NCBI GenBank assembly: GCA_023974075.1
Contig: CM043790.1
Location: 2,713,023-2,777,022 of the forward strand
DNA length: 64,000 bases
Direction of reading: 5' to 3'
Source of the DNA: Chaenocephalus aceratus
Taxonomy: Eukaryota; Chordata; Actinopteri; Perciformes; Channichthyidae
The position numbers and the translations under genes are program-made. The number at the start of each line of letters is the position of its first letter. The stretch's first letter is position 1. The notes under the pieces were generated by a model that saw only the letters and a program-made list of their open reading frames with translations, was not told the DNA's origin and made no database searches. Of the stretch, positions 34,887 through 46,260 are shown one piece after another.

Positions 34887-34980
34887 ATGGCTTCACCGGT
34901 CTGGCATTATTTTAAGGTGTTCGAAAAAAGACAGTAAAATAGCGGTATGCAACGTGTGTGAAGCAGAAATCCTGCAGCTC
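34887..34980 (+). pseudogene. BED-finger transposase N-terminus, frameshifted
   Basis: MASPVWHYFKVFEK, then after a one-base shift DSKIAVCNVCEAEIL. VW-YF followed by C-x2-C is the BED finger start of hAT transposases. Only about 30 residues remain, inside the 34728-36175 element. Confidence 0.7.
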
Positions 34981-35225
34981 CACCCGCTGTGACGGACCGG
35001 TGAGCAGAGCAAACACACATGAGTTAGACCTAGTACACACTTAGCTAGTTTATCTACCTCTGGAACAAGCTAAGCTAGTTATACATTATTTATTCTTCAC
35101 TGTCCGGTCACTGAGCTGCATGCATCAGTGAGCTGCATGAGATACGGACAGGCTGTCGAGAGAGAGAGAGAGAGAGAGAGAGAAAAAAAAAGTGTGGCTA
35201 GCCGGGCCTTTTTTTGTGATGCTGT

Positions 35226-35402
35226 TAAGGCCGCGACACACCAACCTGAGACCAAAGAACGCGTACCAAAGGCGTCCCCTCCTTTTCTCTCTGCTGTGCT
35301 CCGGTTGGCTCCATCTCTAGTTTGAGATGCACATGTCTACTGTGACCCCAGCACGTGCCGATTCTGTCAGATTTAGTCAAAGGAACGTGGGATTGTGTTG
35401 CT
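35226..35402 (+). mobile_element. Harbinger-like MITE, copy E, right end missing
   Basis: Left end AGGCCGCGACACACCAACCT is preceded by TTA. It continues TGAGACCAAAGAACGCGTAC and GAGCCAACCGGAGC (reverse of copy D). It stops at GTGGGATTGTGTTG, where a different hAT end begins. Nested in the 34728-36175 hAT. Confidence 0.72.
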
Positions 35403-35472
35403 TTTTTCTTGTGTACCGAACCGTGACCCCCAAACCAAGGTACGAACCGAACCGTGACTTCTGTGAACCGTG

Positions 35473-35738
<266 letters not shown>

Positions 35739-35761
35739 CGCCAATAAAGCCCCTTTGAATT

Positions 35762-35911
<150 letters not shown>

Positions 35912-36823
35912 GCTTCCACTCGGGTTATTATCCCAAGTTAATGTAAACTTGAATAATGTACATCATTTGAATGTAATAATTAAGTTGATTGTTGTTGTGG
36001 AAGCTCCAGTGAATGAGCCCCATTAACTGAGTTTTAAACATCACTTGAAATGGAAGATTTAAAGTGATGTTTAAATCTTCCATTTAGGCCCCGCCCACTC
36101 GATCGGATGGCGATCTGTATCGGCCGATACTGATTCCGGCGATCGGCCCCAAAATTGACGATCGGAGCATCCCTAGCAAAAAGCCAGTTGGACGAAGATC
36201 AATAAAGAAATGCTATCCCGGTTTGATGAGGAAGAACTTTGGCCTGCACAGATCCCTGACAGCAACCAAAAAACGTTTGGAATGTTCTGGAACTTCATCA
36301 CTAAACATTTGTATTGGGCTTGCAAATGCTCTTGTGGTTTAATGTGAGCATATCCCTGCAGCCAGGTTCCGACAACTTGTGAAATTCCTACACAGAGGAA
36401 GGTGCAGGATATTCAACAGGCATGTATGTCCTGGCTGTAATGTGTAGGTGTAGATATTTTTGCAAGGACCGCAAAAGTAGAATTATCATTCATACAAGGG
36501 TTTTGACCTGAGTATTTCACAATTGCAAAAGAATAAGTCTGGAGATGGTTTCACAGGAATCCTTTTGTGTTTGTGCATACAGTGTCTTTAAAAGCTTAAA
36601 ACTGTACTTTCGCAAGACTATAGCATATTCTTTTTTTATTTTATGATTGGATATAGATTACTAAGTAGGGATGCACGAATTATCGGCCCGATAATTATCG
36701 GTCCGATATTAGGAATTATGACGTCATCCCCGATAAAACCGATACCAGTATTAATAGCCCGATAATATACAATATATTTTTGGGTAAAAAAAAAGAAAAA
36801 ACTGCGGTTGTGGGTGGATTGGG

Positions 36824-37003
36824 ATGAGGGGCGCTTGTTTTTTCACTCGGCTCCTGCCGTTTTGCCAGTACTGTGGTATTAGTGGTTTAGGAAGAGGGGA
36901 GTTCTTCACAAATCCAGCGCTCCCTAATACTTCGAACCTGATCAGTCACCTGAAACATCGCCATCGCTACGATGGTGTGTTAAAAGCGTACGAAGACAAT
37001 AAT
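36824..37003 (+). pseudogene. BED-type zinc finger of a hAT transposase
   Basis: The frame reads LPFCQYCGIS, then TNPALPNTSNLISHLKHRHR and YDGVLKAYEDN. C-x2-C, a TSNL-x2-HLK-x-H-H helix and the basic end make a complete BED/C2H2-like finger of about 50 residues. The frame then runs into the GT tract. The catalytic domain is absent. Confidence 0.78.
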
Positions 37004-37011
37004 ACAATACA

Positions 37012-37058
<47 letters not shown>

Positions 37059-37278
37059 TGCGCACGCGCGTTGGAGCTATGTGCAACTCAAGGCATATGC
37101 TCGAACCGGAGCTGCCTGGACGCTGCAATCTGTGCGCACTATCCGTGCTGACTTTTCGTACAACGTCCCGCTGTCTGGCTTCCTGCATAAAGTCAAGTGC
37201 TCTGGCGCAGTTGTGGCGAAATGTCGCTCCTCTGTTTTAATTTAAACAGCTCCTATATCCATTAGCGCAGCTAGCTAG

Positions 37279-37419
37279 CACCAGATGCTAACAACAACAA
37301 TGCACGTAAGGTCTCTCTCGCGCTCGCTCGGGCCACACATACACACACCCTCCCGGTCCTCCAGATAGCCCAGTCGGTACACATACGTTAATCGCGTTAA
37401 AATAATTAGTGGCGTAAAA
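37279..37419 (-). repeat. Inverted copy of the 5' region of the 18181 hAT
   Basis: CACCAGATGCTAACAACAAC, ACGTAAGG, CTCGCTCG, ACACACCCTCCCGGTCCTCC and TTAATCGCGTTAAAATAATT match, reversed, 18181-18490 in the hAT at 18181-20544, in shortened form. Confidence 0.75.
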
Positions 37420-37515
37420 CATTTTTTATTATCGGTTATCGGTATTAGTCTTGAGAAGCAGGAAGTTATCGGTATCGGTTTCAAAAAAACAATATCGTGC
37501 ATCCCTAATACTAAG

Positions 37516-38202
37516 TAATTATATTTGGTGAGTATCAAAGTTACCAGTATTCTTTGGCTTGCATGACTGTTTGTCCCTTGGACAACTGAGGAAATAGTTT
37601 GAATAAATGATATACTTCAAATAAAAAAATAAAAAAGCTAAAAAACTATTTCAGGAAGTTTTATTTTATAGGGTTGCCTCTAACTAGCCTATTTTTACAT
37701 TTAAATTCACTCCCCTGTTTGACATACAGAAACACTGTCGGTGAGACACAAGCGACAGCGGTGGCTGTAATGGACGGTATACGTGTAAAGAAAAGGAGAC
37801 AATCTATTTTACTCATCGATACTGTGATGCATGAAGCCTCACACCAGGCATATCTACCTGAACAAGCCTGGAGCACTTTCAGCTGTTGCAATGATCCACC
37901 CACATACATGTGGGGTGTGTGTGATGTAACACATGTGTTAAGGTGCTACCTCTGGTGCTCCATCCATTTCCCTTTAGCTGCACTGTGGGTAGTACACGTA
38001 GGCAACATGCTGGGTTGTCATGTAGCTATTTGGAAAACATTTAAGGTGCATGGTTGTCAGTGTTTAGTTTAAAAACCTATCAGTTTAATATTGCGCTTGA
38101 AAACCGTTGATAGGACTCACAAAAAAATGACCTCAGCAAAAATATAGATATACATTACGCAAGCATAAGCTGAAACTCTCAAAACAAAGAATTTCCTCAG
38201 CT
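37516..38202. other. Intron or upstream sequence, nothing recognised
   Basis: An open stretch at 37674-38072 has no recognisable homology and ordinary composition. No support for a gene. Confidence 0.4.
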
Positions 38203-38639
38203 TTAAAAAGGTCCTACACACCAAACTGACACCAAAGAACACGTCCCGACGGAACATCGCCTCGCGTCTCTGGGTTTTGGCCATGTGTCGCACTGGAACC
38301 ACACGCAAAGATTCAGCCGACGGCCAAGTAGCACGTACGAAATTGCACATGCGTGAGGGTAGGGGGTGTAACGGTATCCGTATTCGTCCGTACCATCACG
38401 GTTCGGCACACGCAGTCACACGACGAATACGCCTTTTTTTTATGAGTGGGAAAAACAGTGTCATTCAGGGCAGTATCCACTACACTATATAATCCAGAGG
38501 GGTATTGTGCCTAAAAGCTGTTTGCCAGCCGCCCTTAAACAACAAATGAAGAACAAGAAGAAACACAACAACAAAAACGAACAAATACAAGAAGAAGAAA
38601 AGTTAGTATGGCGATTTCAGATAACACACAGGAGCTAGA

Positions 38640-38905
38640 ACCCACCTGCTTCTTTTAAATCAGCTGTGTGGGAACATTTCAGGTTCCCTGTGGACTACAA
38701 TAACGATGGAGCGTACGAGTGGTGGATCGGACGAGGACGGTGTGTCGCCGTTTTCTACAGTGTGCGGTCTGCTAATGGTAACACACGCCAAACATGCTAA
38801 ATCATATCAGAAGGCATCACCCAGATTTGCCAATCACCGGAGCCCAGCAAAAGACAACAGCAGTTCAACAGCTGATCCCCGCTGTTTTTATAAACCAATA
38901 GAATG
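38640..38905 (+). pseudogene. BED-finger transposase N-terminal remnant
   Basis: Across frames: AVWEHF-FPVDYN at the start, then a CRSANGNT-like block and HPDLPITGARQKTTAVQQLI. W-HF plus a decayed C-x2-C and the linker ending in a Gln-rich stretch fit ZBED-type hAT proteins. Several shifts; the catalytic domain is absent. Confidence 0.6.
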
Positions 38906-38968
38906 AAAGCTGTGAAACCAAAATAAATAACGGAAGCTTTTGGCATATGTTTTTCAACGACTTTGCGC

Positions 38969-40052
38969 TAGGGATGGGAATTTGAAAGCAAATGTATATT
39001 CGAATATTCGACCCCCCAAAAAACGGTTAACCGAAATGTACATATCCTATAAAAAAAAATTGGGTAAAAAAAAATGATTTCAAAAGATTTTCAGAATACA
39101 TTTTTAAATGTTTTACCCAATTTATTTTCAATAATTTTTGGAAATAATTACACTACATGTTCAATAAGTGTAGAAACCAAGTCGAATTTGTCAAATGTAT
39201 TGAACTGGTGACAGTTATAGGCCTACAGCTTCATGTGCGGAGGCATTCACAATCAGCCCAGCTGTAGAGAAGACCCTCTCAGCTGGAACGGAGGTTGCGG
39301 GTTATAGCAGGTTATAGCATGTATAAATAAGTTTAATTTGGCATAGTTTTTGGCCCTCTACACCGCACTCACTAACCTGGTCGAAATATTTCCACACATT
39401 ACTCCTTTTTGACACCATGTCTGTTGTGTAGGACTCTTCTTAGAGTGTAAATAATTACCGGACTATGACTGGTAAAATATGTTGAATCCCGGCAAAACTA
39501 AATCTCTCCTGTCAAAATGTTATGTACACACACGGTTGCCAAGCAGCGCTTATTGTGTTTAGGCTGGCCATGTGTCGTGAGTGTTGACAGGGGGCGGGGG
39601 AGCACGCTCATGAACTGTTAGCGCCGGAACCTTCGCAACGGCTGCGGAGCTCATTTGCGCCACATTTGGGCCTAAGATGAGGTTTGAGTCTGCGTGATCT
39701 GCGTGTAGGGAGGGGCAGCAGCCATATCATTTGCTAGAACCAGCTAGATCTGATGGATTTGGACATAAACGCGAGTGAAGTATAACCGGACCGAGAGAGA
39801 GAGCGATCAGCAGCTCTGCCCGCTGTGAGGGGACCGGTGAGCGGAGCAAAAAACACACCTTTAGACGTCACCTAACACATTTAGCTATGGCATTCAATTT
39901 GATAATATGTAATCAACTTAGGCATCACTCCCAAAAAAAATTAAATTAAAAAAACAAAATTAATAAAAATATTCATAACTCATATTCGAACACAGAATAA
40001 TTATTCTAATACCTGAATATTTCGAATATTCGATTAATCATTCCCATCCCTA
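38969..40052. mobile_element. hAT-type element, 1084 bp, perfect 8 bp TSD CTTTGCGC
   Basis: TAGGGATGGGAAT and (TC)ATTCCCATCCCTA ends. Identical flanks CTTTGCGC lie at 38961-38968 and 40053-40060. ATTCGAATATTCG words lie at both ends. The segment GCAGCTCTGCCCGCTGTGAG with ACCGGTGAGCGGAGC matches the BED-side interior of the 34728 hAT. Youngest layer of the nest. Confidence 0.95.
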
Positions 40053-40927
40053 CTTTGCGCTCTTGAAACACTTTCTTATTATTTATGATGTCATAAGACA
40101 TTCTTTTTAGCTTTACAGCTTGTGAAACCTTTTTGTTTGACATCAGCCAGTAAGATAATATGGCCATCTGATGTACTGTGTATGGTTTGTTTTTAACGGT
40201 TTAATACAGTTAATTAAAAAAGAGTTCTTTATTTTTAACTGAAACTTGCACTACTGTTCAAACATAAATAACAACAAACCTGGAATTATGCATTTGGGAC
40301 TTTTTTTGCTTGTTCTTGTTGTACCGAACCGTACCGAACCGTGACCTCCAAACCGAGGTACGAACCGAACCGTGACTTCGTGAACCGTTACACCCCTAGT
40401 GAGTGGCAATACTCTCTCCTTACCAGCAGGCGGTGGTAGTGTGTATTCGTCTTCAAAAAGAGGCAACAACCGGAAGACAGACTGCTGATACACCGAGAGA
40501 AGAAGAACAGACTGCGTGATATAAACAACACAAATAGCGTGTGCGTTCCATTTCACTCACAGAGAGAAGCTCATGGGGCTTTCCCGAACCTGTGTCGAGA
40601 GCTGGAGTGAAGTGAAATCTCCGATTTGCCTTTTTAAAACTTTGTTTGGTTCCCTCACTTCAGTTTCGCTCATCATGCACTGATTCGCTAGCTGAACAGC
40701 CAATCAGAGTGATTTCTTTGGCCGACGGCCTTTAGCCGACAGCCTCCGATTCAACATGTCGAATCGGCGGCGGAAGGTGTCGGCACGGCCGAAAAGACAC
40801 AACGTGGGGTACACACCAAGACACACCAATCTGAGTAGGGCGACACGACGCTCATCGCCGGCCCGACACTATCGACATCTATCGACATCTATCGACGGCC
40901 GAAATCGGCTTGGTGTGTAAGGACTTA

Positions 40928-42776
40928 AGGCCAACCTATTCTCATTAAAACAGTATTAAAACTATTTGTATAAAGAATATACAGCCTGTCTGGCTCATAT
41001 CATTTTAATGAGGCATGCTGCTTCTCACTTGAAATGAAGCAATGTGTATTATTTCACTGGACATTATGACTGCAGTGCTCTGCATGCGTGTCTGGATTAG
41101 AGTCTAGTGCACTATGTGTGAATGCATCTACATACTACATAGTATGTATTTTCATACTGAAATAACAAGCCCTTTTATTTACAGAGATCTGTGTCATGAG
41201 GTTTGAAAAAAAAAGGGAAAAAGACGTGCTTAAAACATCACAAGCTAATGAGAACTCTAGTAATGATAGTATCAATATATTTGCATTGCATTGCTGCATT
41301 GTATGACTCATGTGGTTTTGTCTTATTAGAAATGAGAAGGAGAGTAAGGGTAATGAAAAGAAAAAGAATGGGGATGATGAGCCTAGTGAGGGAGGCTTGT
41401 CTACTGTCTACTGTTAACCCCTCCCCCCCTCCACACAGTGGTGATAGTAGCTGCCTGGTTCACTGACATCATCTGCATTGCCAAGTCCCCCCCATCCAGC
41501 AGCTGATGCTGAGGCCCACTCACTGCACACATCAGCTGTTCAACTGTCCATTATCAACCTGCATATTGAATATGAATCATGTAGAAAACATTTTATCTCG
41601 TAAGACTGCAGAAGGAGCAACAAATAATTTAAAGCAGTGACTGTGTCACTTGTTTGTGGTAATCTTTAGCCCATTGTGCCCACCGCTCCATCACTATGCA
41701 CACTGTGTATGCCCGCTCCATTGATGTGACACCAAGGATATGCACTACCAATATCATAGTCTGTATCACAGACTAATGCATTACAAACTCAAAGTGTGGT
41801 GTGTGGTCACTTATTGCTTAAGGTAAAATGTAATGCACACTCATTCTAACACAGCCAGATGTGCTCTACAAAAAGGGTTCCTTCTGCTAAACGCAGGTGG
41901 GTGGGAACACCAAACTACATTCAAGAAAACAAGCAGCCTAATAAAAAGTTGTTCTCTGGTAAAGGATTATACATGTCATTTGGGGACAGGGTTTTATTTG
42001 ACTTTTATCTCTAGAAATGAATGTTTTAGCAACTATACAAAAACACTGATTATGGTCACAACTAGGATGTATCTTAAGGGGATTTGGCAAAGAGAGCAAA
42101 TCTCCTTTATGCTCTGATTATGAAAGCATAAAAACAACCCAACATAGCTGTCTATGGCTATCATTACTCTATGCCATAGTTTCACAAGTAATATTGTCAA
42201 TGTCGTTGTGAAACCACGTCTTCAAAACATTGAAATGTATTTCCTCACTAAAAACGAGCTTAAATTATACCAGACCAATACACTATTCTGTGAAACGTCC
42301 ACGAACCCTCACATAATCCTCCGTTAAAATGAAATCCGCCATTAAAATACATCATTTGTGATATTGCTTCTTCCATTTGGTCCAAATTAAACACAGTTAA
42401 CACAATGATGATACAGTTTCGCCCATGACCTCACTACAGAGGTGGGAGGTGTCATTCATTTATCAAATGATGAAATCTACTGAATTACATGTTGTTAGTC
42501 AACCACATAATGCCGAATTTATCAGTAGACTATATCAATATGTTAAAAGGTTATCTTTGATGTTTCTTTCAAGTAGGCCTTTGTAAATATGCAAACACAT
42601 TTAAATGACAAGATTGTTGAAGGAGGTTGGTGCTCTCCACGCAAGAGACGTCGATACAAGCACGAACCACACACGGGTCCGTGTGTATCCTAATAGAGCT
42701 TTCAATTATAGCCTATTGTAATCAACAGTACTGTCAACGTTTCTAGATGTATGTTTTTGAAGAAAAATATACTTAC
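40928..42776. other. Upstream sequence, nothing recognised
   Basis: AT-rich, no element ends or recognisable frame. It could be intron 1 of septin-7 if the 42.78 kb donor belongs to that gene. Confidence 0.4.
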
Positions 42777-42952
42777 AGCGATGCTGGGAACCGCAGTCTC
42801 TGGTCGCTCGATCATTGTTCGTTGCTCTCACAACCCGGTCCGCAGCGGACAGTTACCAAGCAGACACTGGCTGACGGCCGGTAGAATGGCAGAGCAAAGA
42901 GCTGTACGGAGCTAAGCTTCACACCGTAACACACGTAGTTCGGTGTAAACAA
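42777..42952 (-). other. Candidate 5' exon ending in a consensus splice donor
   Basis: On the minus strand GC-rich DNA with CpGs ends CCCAGCATCGCT|GTAAGTAT. An ATG with A at -3 (codons M I E R P E T A V P S I A) precedes the donor in phase 0. The septin exon at 29901-29999 needs phase 1 upstream, and the phase-1 frame here has no ATG, so a direct coding join fails. It could be a non-coding first exon, an exon joined through an unseen intermediate exon, or part of another gene. A CCAAT-type word (ATTGGTCAG on the minus strand) lies about 70 bp further upstream. The upstream boundary is arbitrary. Confidence 0.4.
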
Positions 42953-43072
42953 AAGGGAGACAAGTCCGTCAGCTGACCAATGAATGAGGTTAAATTACGG
43001 CCGCTGGCGGATACTACAACCAGATGAAGCACAGTGAGGAAAATTGCTCCAAGGCTTCGACCACTGACTTAT

Positions 43073-43348
43073 TCACGAGGCAGAAACATACACAGTACAT
43101 CCGGTTGAATCTTTCAAAATATAAACGAAGGTTTCTCGTGATACCTCAATAGCGGTAATATTTCCCAAGACAGTCACCGGTGACTGCTGACGGGTTGCAA
43201 CGGTGTCTAGCGCCTGGCGAACGGTGAGGTGAATTAACGTTTGGGAAATAGAGAAGGAGGACAGTGAGAAGTACGCGGACTGATCCACGTTAGCTGCCGT
43301 GGCACAAGATATCAAAGTGCAGGCGGACCGCCGCGTCGCAACAGAGCT
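43073..43348 (-). other. Unassigned CpG-rich ORF with an OB-fold-like pattern
   Basis: A minus-strand frame open for 91 codons has no ATG. It includes RQALDTVATRQQSPVTVLGN, ITAIEVSRETFVYILKDSTG and CTVYV, then TGA. Alternating hydrophobic strands with VTVLGNI...FVYILKDSTG recall the first strands of OB-fold proteins (RPA2/STN1-like V-V-G-V...Y-DDSTG). It could be an exon of an upstream gene or chance coding in a CpG island. I do not recognise a named gene. Confidence 0.3.
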
Positions 43349-43639
43349 TTATTTTCAAGCCAGCTTTTCCACGGGCATTTTCTAGACAATGTGCTTACCC
43401 CATATGTTTTCGGGATGCTTAAAAGCATAAATGTTAAATAAGTTGATGTTGTAACCAAAATATAATAATGTGTATATTATGTTAGCATTTAACAACGAAA
43501 TTCCTTGGATTTCTCGATGTAATGCTTAAACTATAGTTATGTCCTCAGTGTATCTATCAGTTTAGCTTTAAAAGTGGACAAGGAACTCCAGTAGAATATT
43601 TTTTAGAGAAAGATTAATACAAATTAACAACACAAGCGG

Positions 43640-43970
43640 CAGGAAGGTTTATTTTGGAAAGAAATGACACCGAAGTTCCGGTCTACTACTGGCCAGCTTG
43701 AGGCGGGGTCTCGTTCTTTCCTATGAGAGCTGCTCATTGGCGCATGAGGACAAAATGGCCCAACTTTTGGAGAGGGGTCTGCCTGCAGACCTCCACTCTC
43801 AGGACAGTTCCGGTGCAGACCTCCACTCTCAGGGAGTAGCATGAAGCTGCAGCGTCGGAGACAGCAGTTACAGGACCGCACTTGTAGAACCGCACACACA
43901 GGTCCCGCGTCACGGCGGCACGTGACGGAGCACGTTCACATGAATGTGAACGTCAACGCAGAGAATGTGA
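43640..43970 (+). repeat. Dispersed GC-rich repeat, partner of 47850-48060 (inverted) and 57497-57571
   Basis: It contains the duplicated word GCAGACCTCCACTCTCAGG (43791 and about 43814), then ATGAAGCTGCAGCGTCGGAG and GGCGGCACGTGACGGAGCAC. The reverse complement of most of this recurs at 47850-48060, and the CTCCACTCTCAGGACAGTTC block recurs inverted at 57521-57571. Class unknown. Confidence 0.75.
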
Positions 43971-44391
43971 GTAATGTGAAGTGCTTTTACAGTTTTATTT
44001 GTTTAACATTAATAACAATTCCGGTGTCTTTAAATGAAGTGTGATTAGCTAACATTAACTATGATAATGTTAAGGCAATACAAACAAACATCTGTTTGCT
44101 TATGATAGCTTCTAACCGTATTAAAGTCTCTAAAAACAACTATTCGTTAGCTATAGCTTTCGGCAAAAGCATTACCAAAAGCATTAGCTTCGTTAGCATA
44201 TTTGATCATTTGTTTAATGAAACTAGCATGATTTTGGCAAGCCCAACTAGGTGTCATAGTTGAGTAATTGAATCACTAATTACAGTAAGAGTGTGAGTAA
44301 TGTGAAACATGTTTGTTTTTTTTAAAGTTAACAACTATTCTGTTGTATTGAACAGCCATACAAGCAACAAGTGCTACATGTAATCTGTTAG

Positions 44392-45562
44392 CTATGGAAG
44401 CCCATTTCCGCCACTTGAAAAAAAAAAATCCCCATGAAAAGTCATAATTATGAGATAAAAAAAGTCGAAATAATGAGATAAAAAGTCATAATTATGAGAT
44501 AAGAAAGTCGAAATTATGAGATAAAAAGTCATAATAATGAGATAAAAAGTCATAATTATGAGATAAGAAAGTCGAAATAATGAGATAAAAAGTCATAATT
44601 ATGAGATAAGAAAGTCGAAATAATGAGATAAAAAGTCATAATTATGAGATAAAAAGTCTAATATTGAGATAAGAAAGTCGAAATAATGAGATAAAAAGTC
44701 ATAATTATGAGATAAAAAGTCATAATAATGAGATAAAAAGTCATAATTATGAGATAAGAAGTGCGCATGCGCTGCAGTGGCGCTGTCTTCAAAGGTCCCT
44801 TCATCACCTTGCTGCTCTCCACCATGCAAACGGCATCTAGTCCTAAATAAGGTAACTATTACAGGTGACTTTTGTAAATGTTAGATGTTACATATAGCCT
44901 ATAGTGCAGCTAAACTACAACAATGCAGTTTATAGCTTTGCCATTACCTGTTATGAATATATATATAATTATATGCCTATAGTTTTGTGGTAACGTTCAC
45001 GGGTTAGAGTTAGAGCAACTCACAGCAGCAGTATGCCTACACTAATGTCATTAGTGGCGTGAACGTTACCACAAAACTATAGGCATATATATTATAGTTC
45101 ATAACAGGTAATGTCAAAGCTATGAACTGCATTGTTGTAGTTTAGCTGCAATATAGGCTATATGTAAGATCTAACATTTACAAAAGTCACCTGTAATAGT
45201 TACCTTATTTAGGACTAGATAGATGCTGTTTGCATGGTGGAGAGCAGCAAGGTGATGAAGGGACCTTTAAAGACAGCGCCACTGCAGCGCATGCGCACTT
45301 CTTATCTCATAATTATGGCTTTTTATCTCATTATTTCGACTTTCTTATCTCATAATTATGACTTTCTATCTCATTATTTCGACTTTCTTATCTCATAATT
45401 ATGACTTTCTATCTCATTATTTCGACTTTCTTATTTCATAATTATGACTTTTTATCTCATAATTATGACTTTTTATCTCATAATTTCGACTTTTTTATCT
45501 CATAATTATGACTTTTCATGGGGATTTTATTTTTTTCAAGTGGCGGAAATGGGCTTCCATAG
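44392..45562. mobile_element. Fold-back palindromic element, 1171 bp, TTAG flanks
   Basis: Arms of about 610 bp (44392-45001) and 505 bp (45058-45562) are inverted copies around a 56 bp spacer. Ends are CTATGGAAGCCCATTTCCGC and its complement. TTAG lies on both sides (44388-44391 and 45563-45566). The outer arm parts are arrays of 20 bp words (AGTCATAATTATGAGATAAA and AGTCGAAATAATGAGATAAA), more in the left arm than the right. The inner arm parts are unique. No coding. Confidence 0.92.
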
Positions 45563-45566
45563 TTAG

Positions 45567-46260
45567 CCTATGATGACTCGCTGCAAAACCAACTGTTAAC
45601 CATTTTGTTTATTTGTTTAATGAAACTGTATGTTATGGTTATGTTATTTGACAGAGGCTTTTATCCAAAGTGACTCACAAAAAACATAAAATAGCCATAA
45701 TTAACATTAGAATTTCAATACAAATAGTTACATAGTCAAGTTACATTACTTATTACATTTTTAACAGGGTAATTACTCATCTGTAACCTACTACATTTAA
45801 AAAAAGTAAACTTCCCAACCCTAATGATTAATTATAGTCAGCTAATTAATTAAACTTCAACGGATGACAAAAGCATGTCAATATGTCCACTACATTAAAT
45901 CAGCAGTAGCCTAAGTTCTGTCTTCAGTGTAAATGCTTCTTTAATAGTCATTGTATTACAATTTGAATTCATTGTAAATAATCTTTACTGTGCTGACTGC
46001 CTGTTTACCGTTTATCAGACAGTGTCATCATTTTGACATGTTTTGTAATATTGCATGAGGTGTTTTAGTCAGTTATTGTTGAGATTATTAATGCATATCA
46101 ATTGTGCACCAATGCCTTAGCCTTTCCCTATGCAATACTTTAGATGACGTCTTGTTCTTATTGTTTCAAAGGCATGGCCAAAGGTTTGCCTTCTGGACTC
46201 TGGAGGCCAGAAGCTTGCTGGAGGGAACCCTTCAGCCAATATTCAGAGTGCCACGACAGG
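45567..46260. other. AT-rich sequence, nothing recognised
   Basis: No supported feature between the fold-back element and the next TIR element. Confidence 0.4.

Larger units (their letters stand above)
36666..37507. mobile_element. hAT-type element, 842 bp, 8 bp TSD (T/A)TACTAAG
   Basis: TIRs TAGGGATGCACGA and TCGTGCATCCCTA. Flanks TTACTAAG (36658-36665) and ATACTAAG (37508-37515). TATCGG subterminal words are arrayed at both ends. It carries a BED finger, a short (GT)n at 37014-37056 and an inverted segment from another hAT (37279-37419). Confidence 0.92.
38360..40398. mobile_element. hAT-type element, 2039 bp, inserted in copy C
   Basis: Ends TAGGGGGTGTAACGG and CCGTTACACCCCTA. Flanks GTGAGGG(T) and GTGAGTGG are imperfect target duplications. 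The subterminal array CGGTTCGG / CCGAACCGTACCGAACCGTG is typical of this hAT group. It is split by the younger hAT at 38969-40052. Confidence 0.88.
38206..40924. mobile_element. Harbinger-like element, copy C, host to a nested hAT pair
   Basis: Left TTA then AAAAGGTCCTACACACCAA; right CTTGGTGTGTAAGGAC then TTA (40925-40927). Shared internals with copy A (CACACGCAAAGA, GGCAATACTCTCTCCTTACC, GTAGTGTGTATTCG, AATAGCGTGTGCGTTCCATT) lie on both sides of the hAT at 38360-40398, showing the hAT inserted into the middle of this element. Confidence 0.8.

Noticed and set aside
42777..42952. Direct coding join of this putative exon to the septin exon at 29901-29999
   Set aside because: The donor leaves phase 0 from the ATG frame, but the septin exon needs phase 1; the phase-1 frame has a stop and no ATG.
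44599..44829. Minus-strand frame of repeated SHNYDFL peptides
   Set aside because: Translation of the 20 bp fold-back minisatellite, not a protein.
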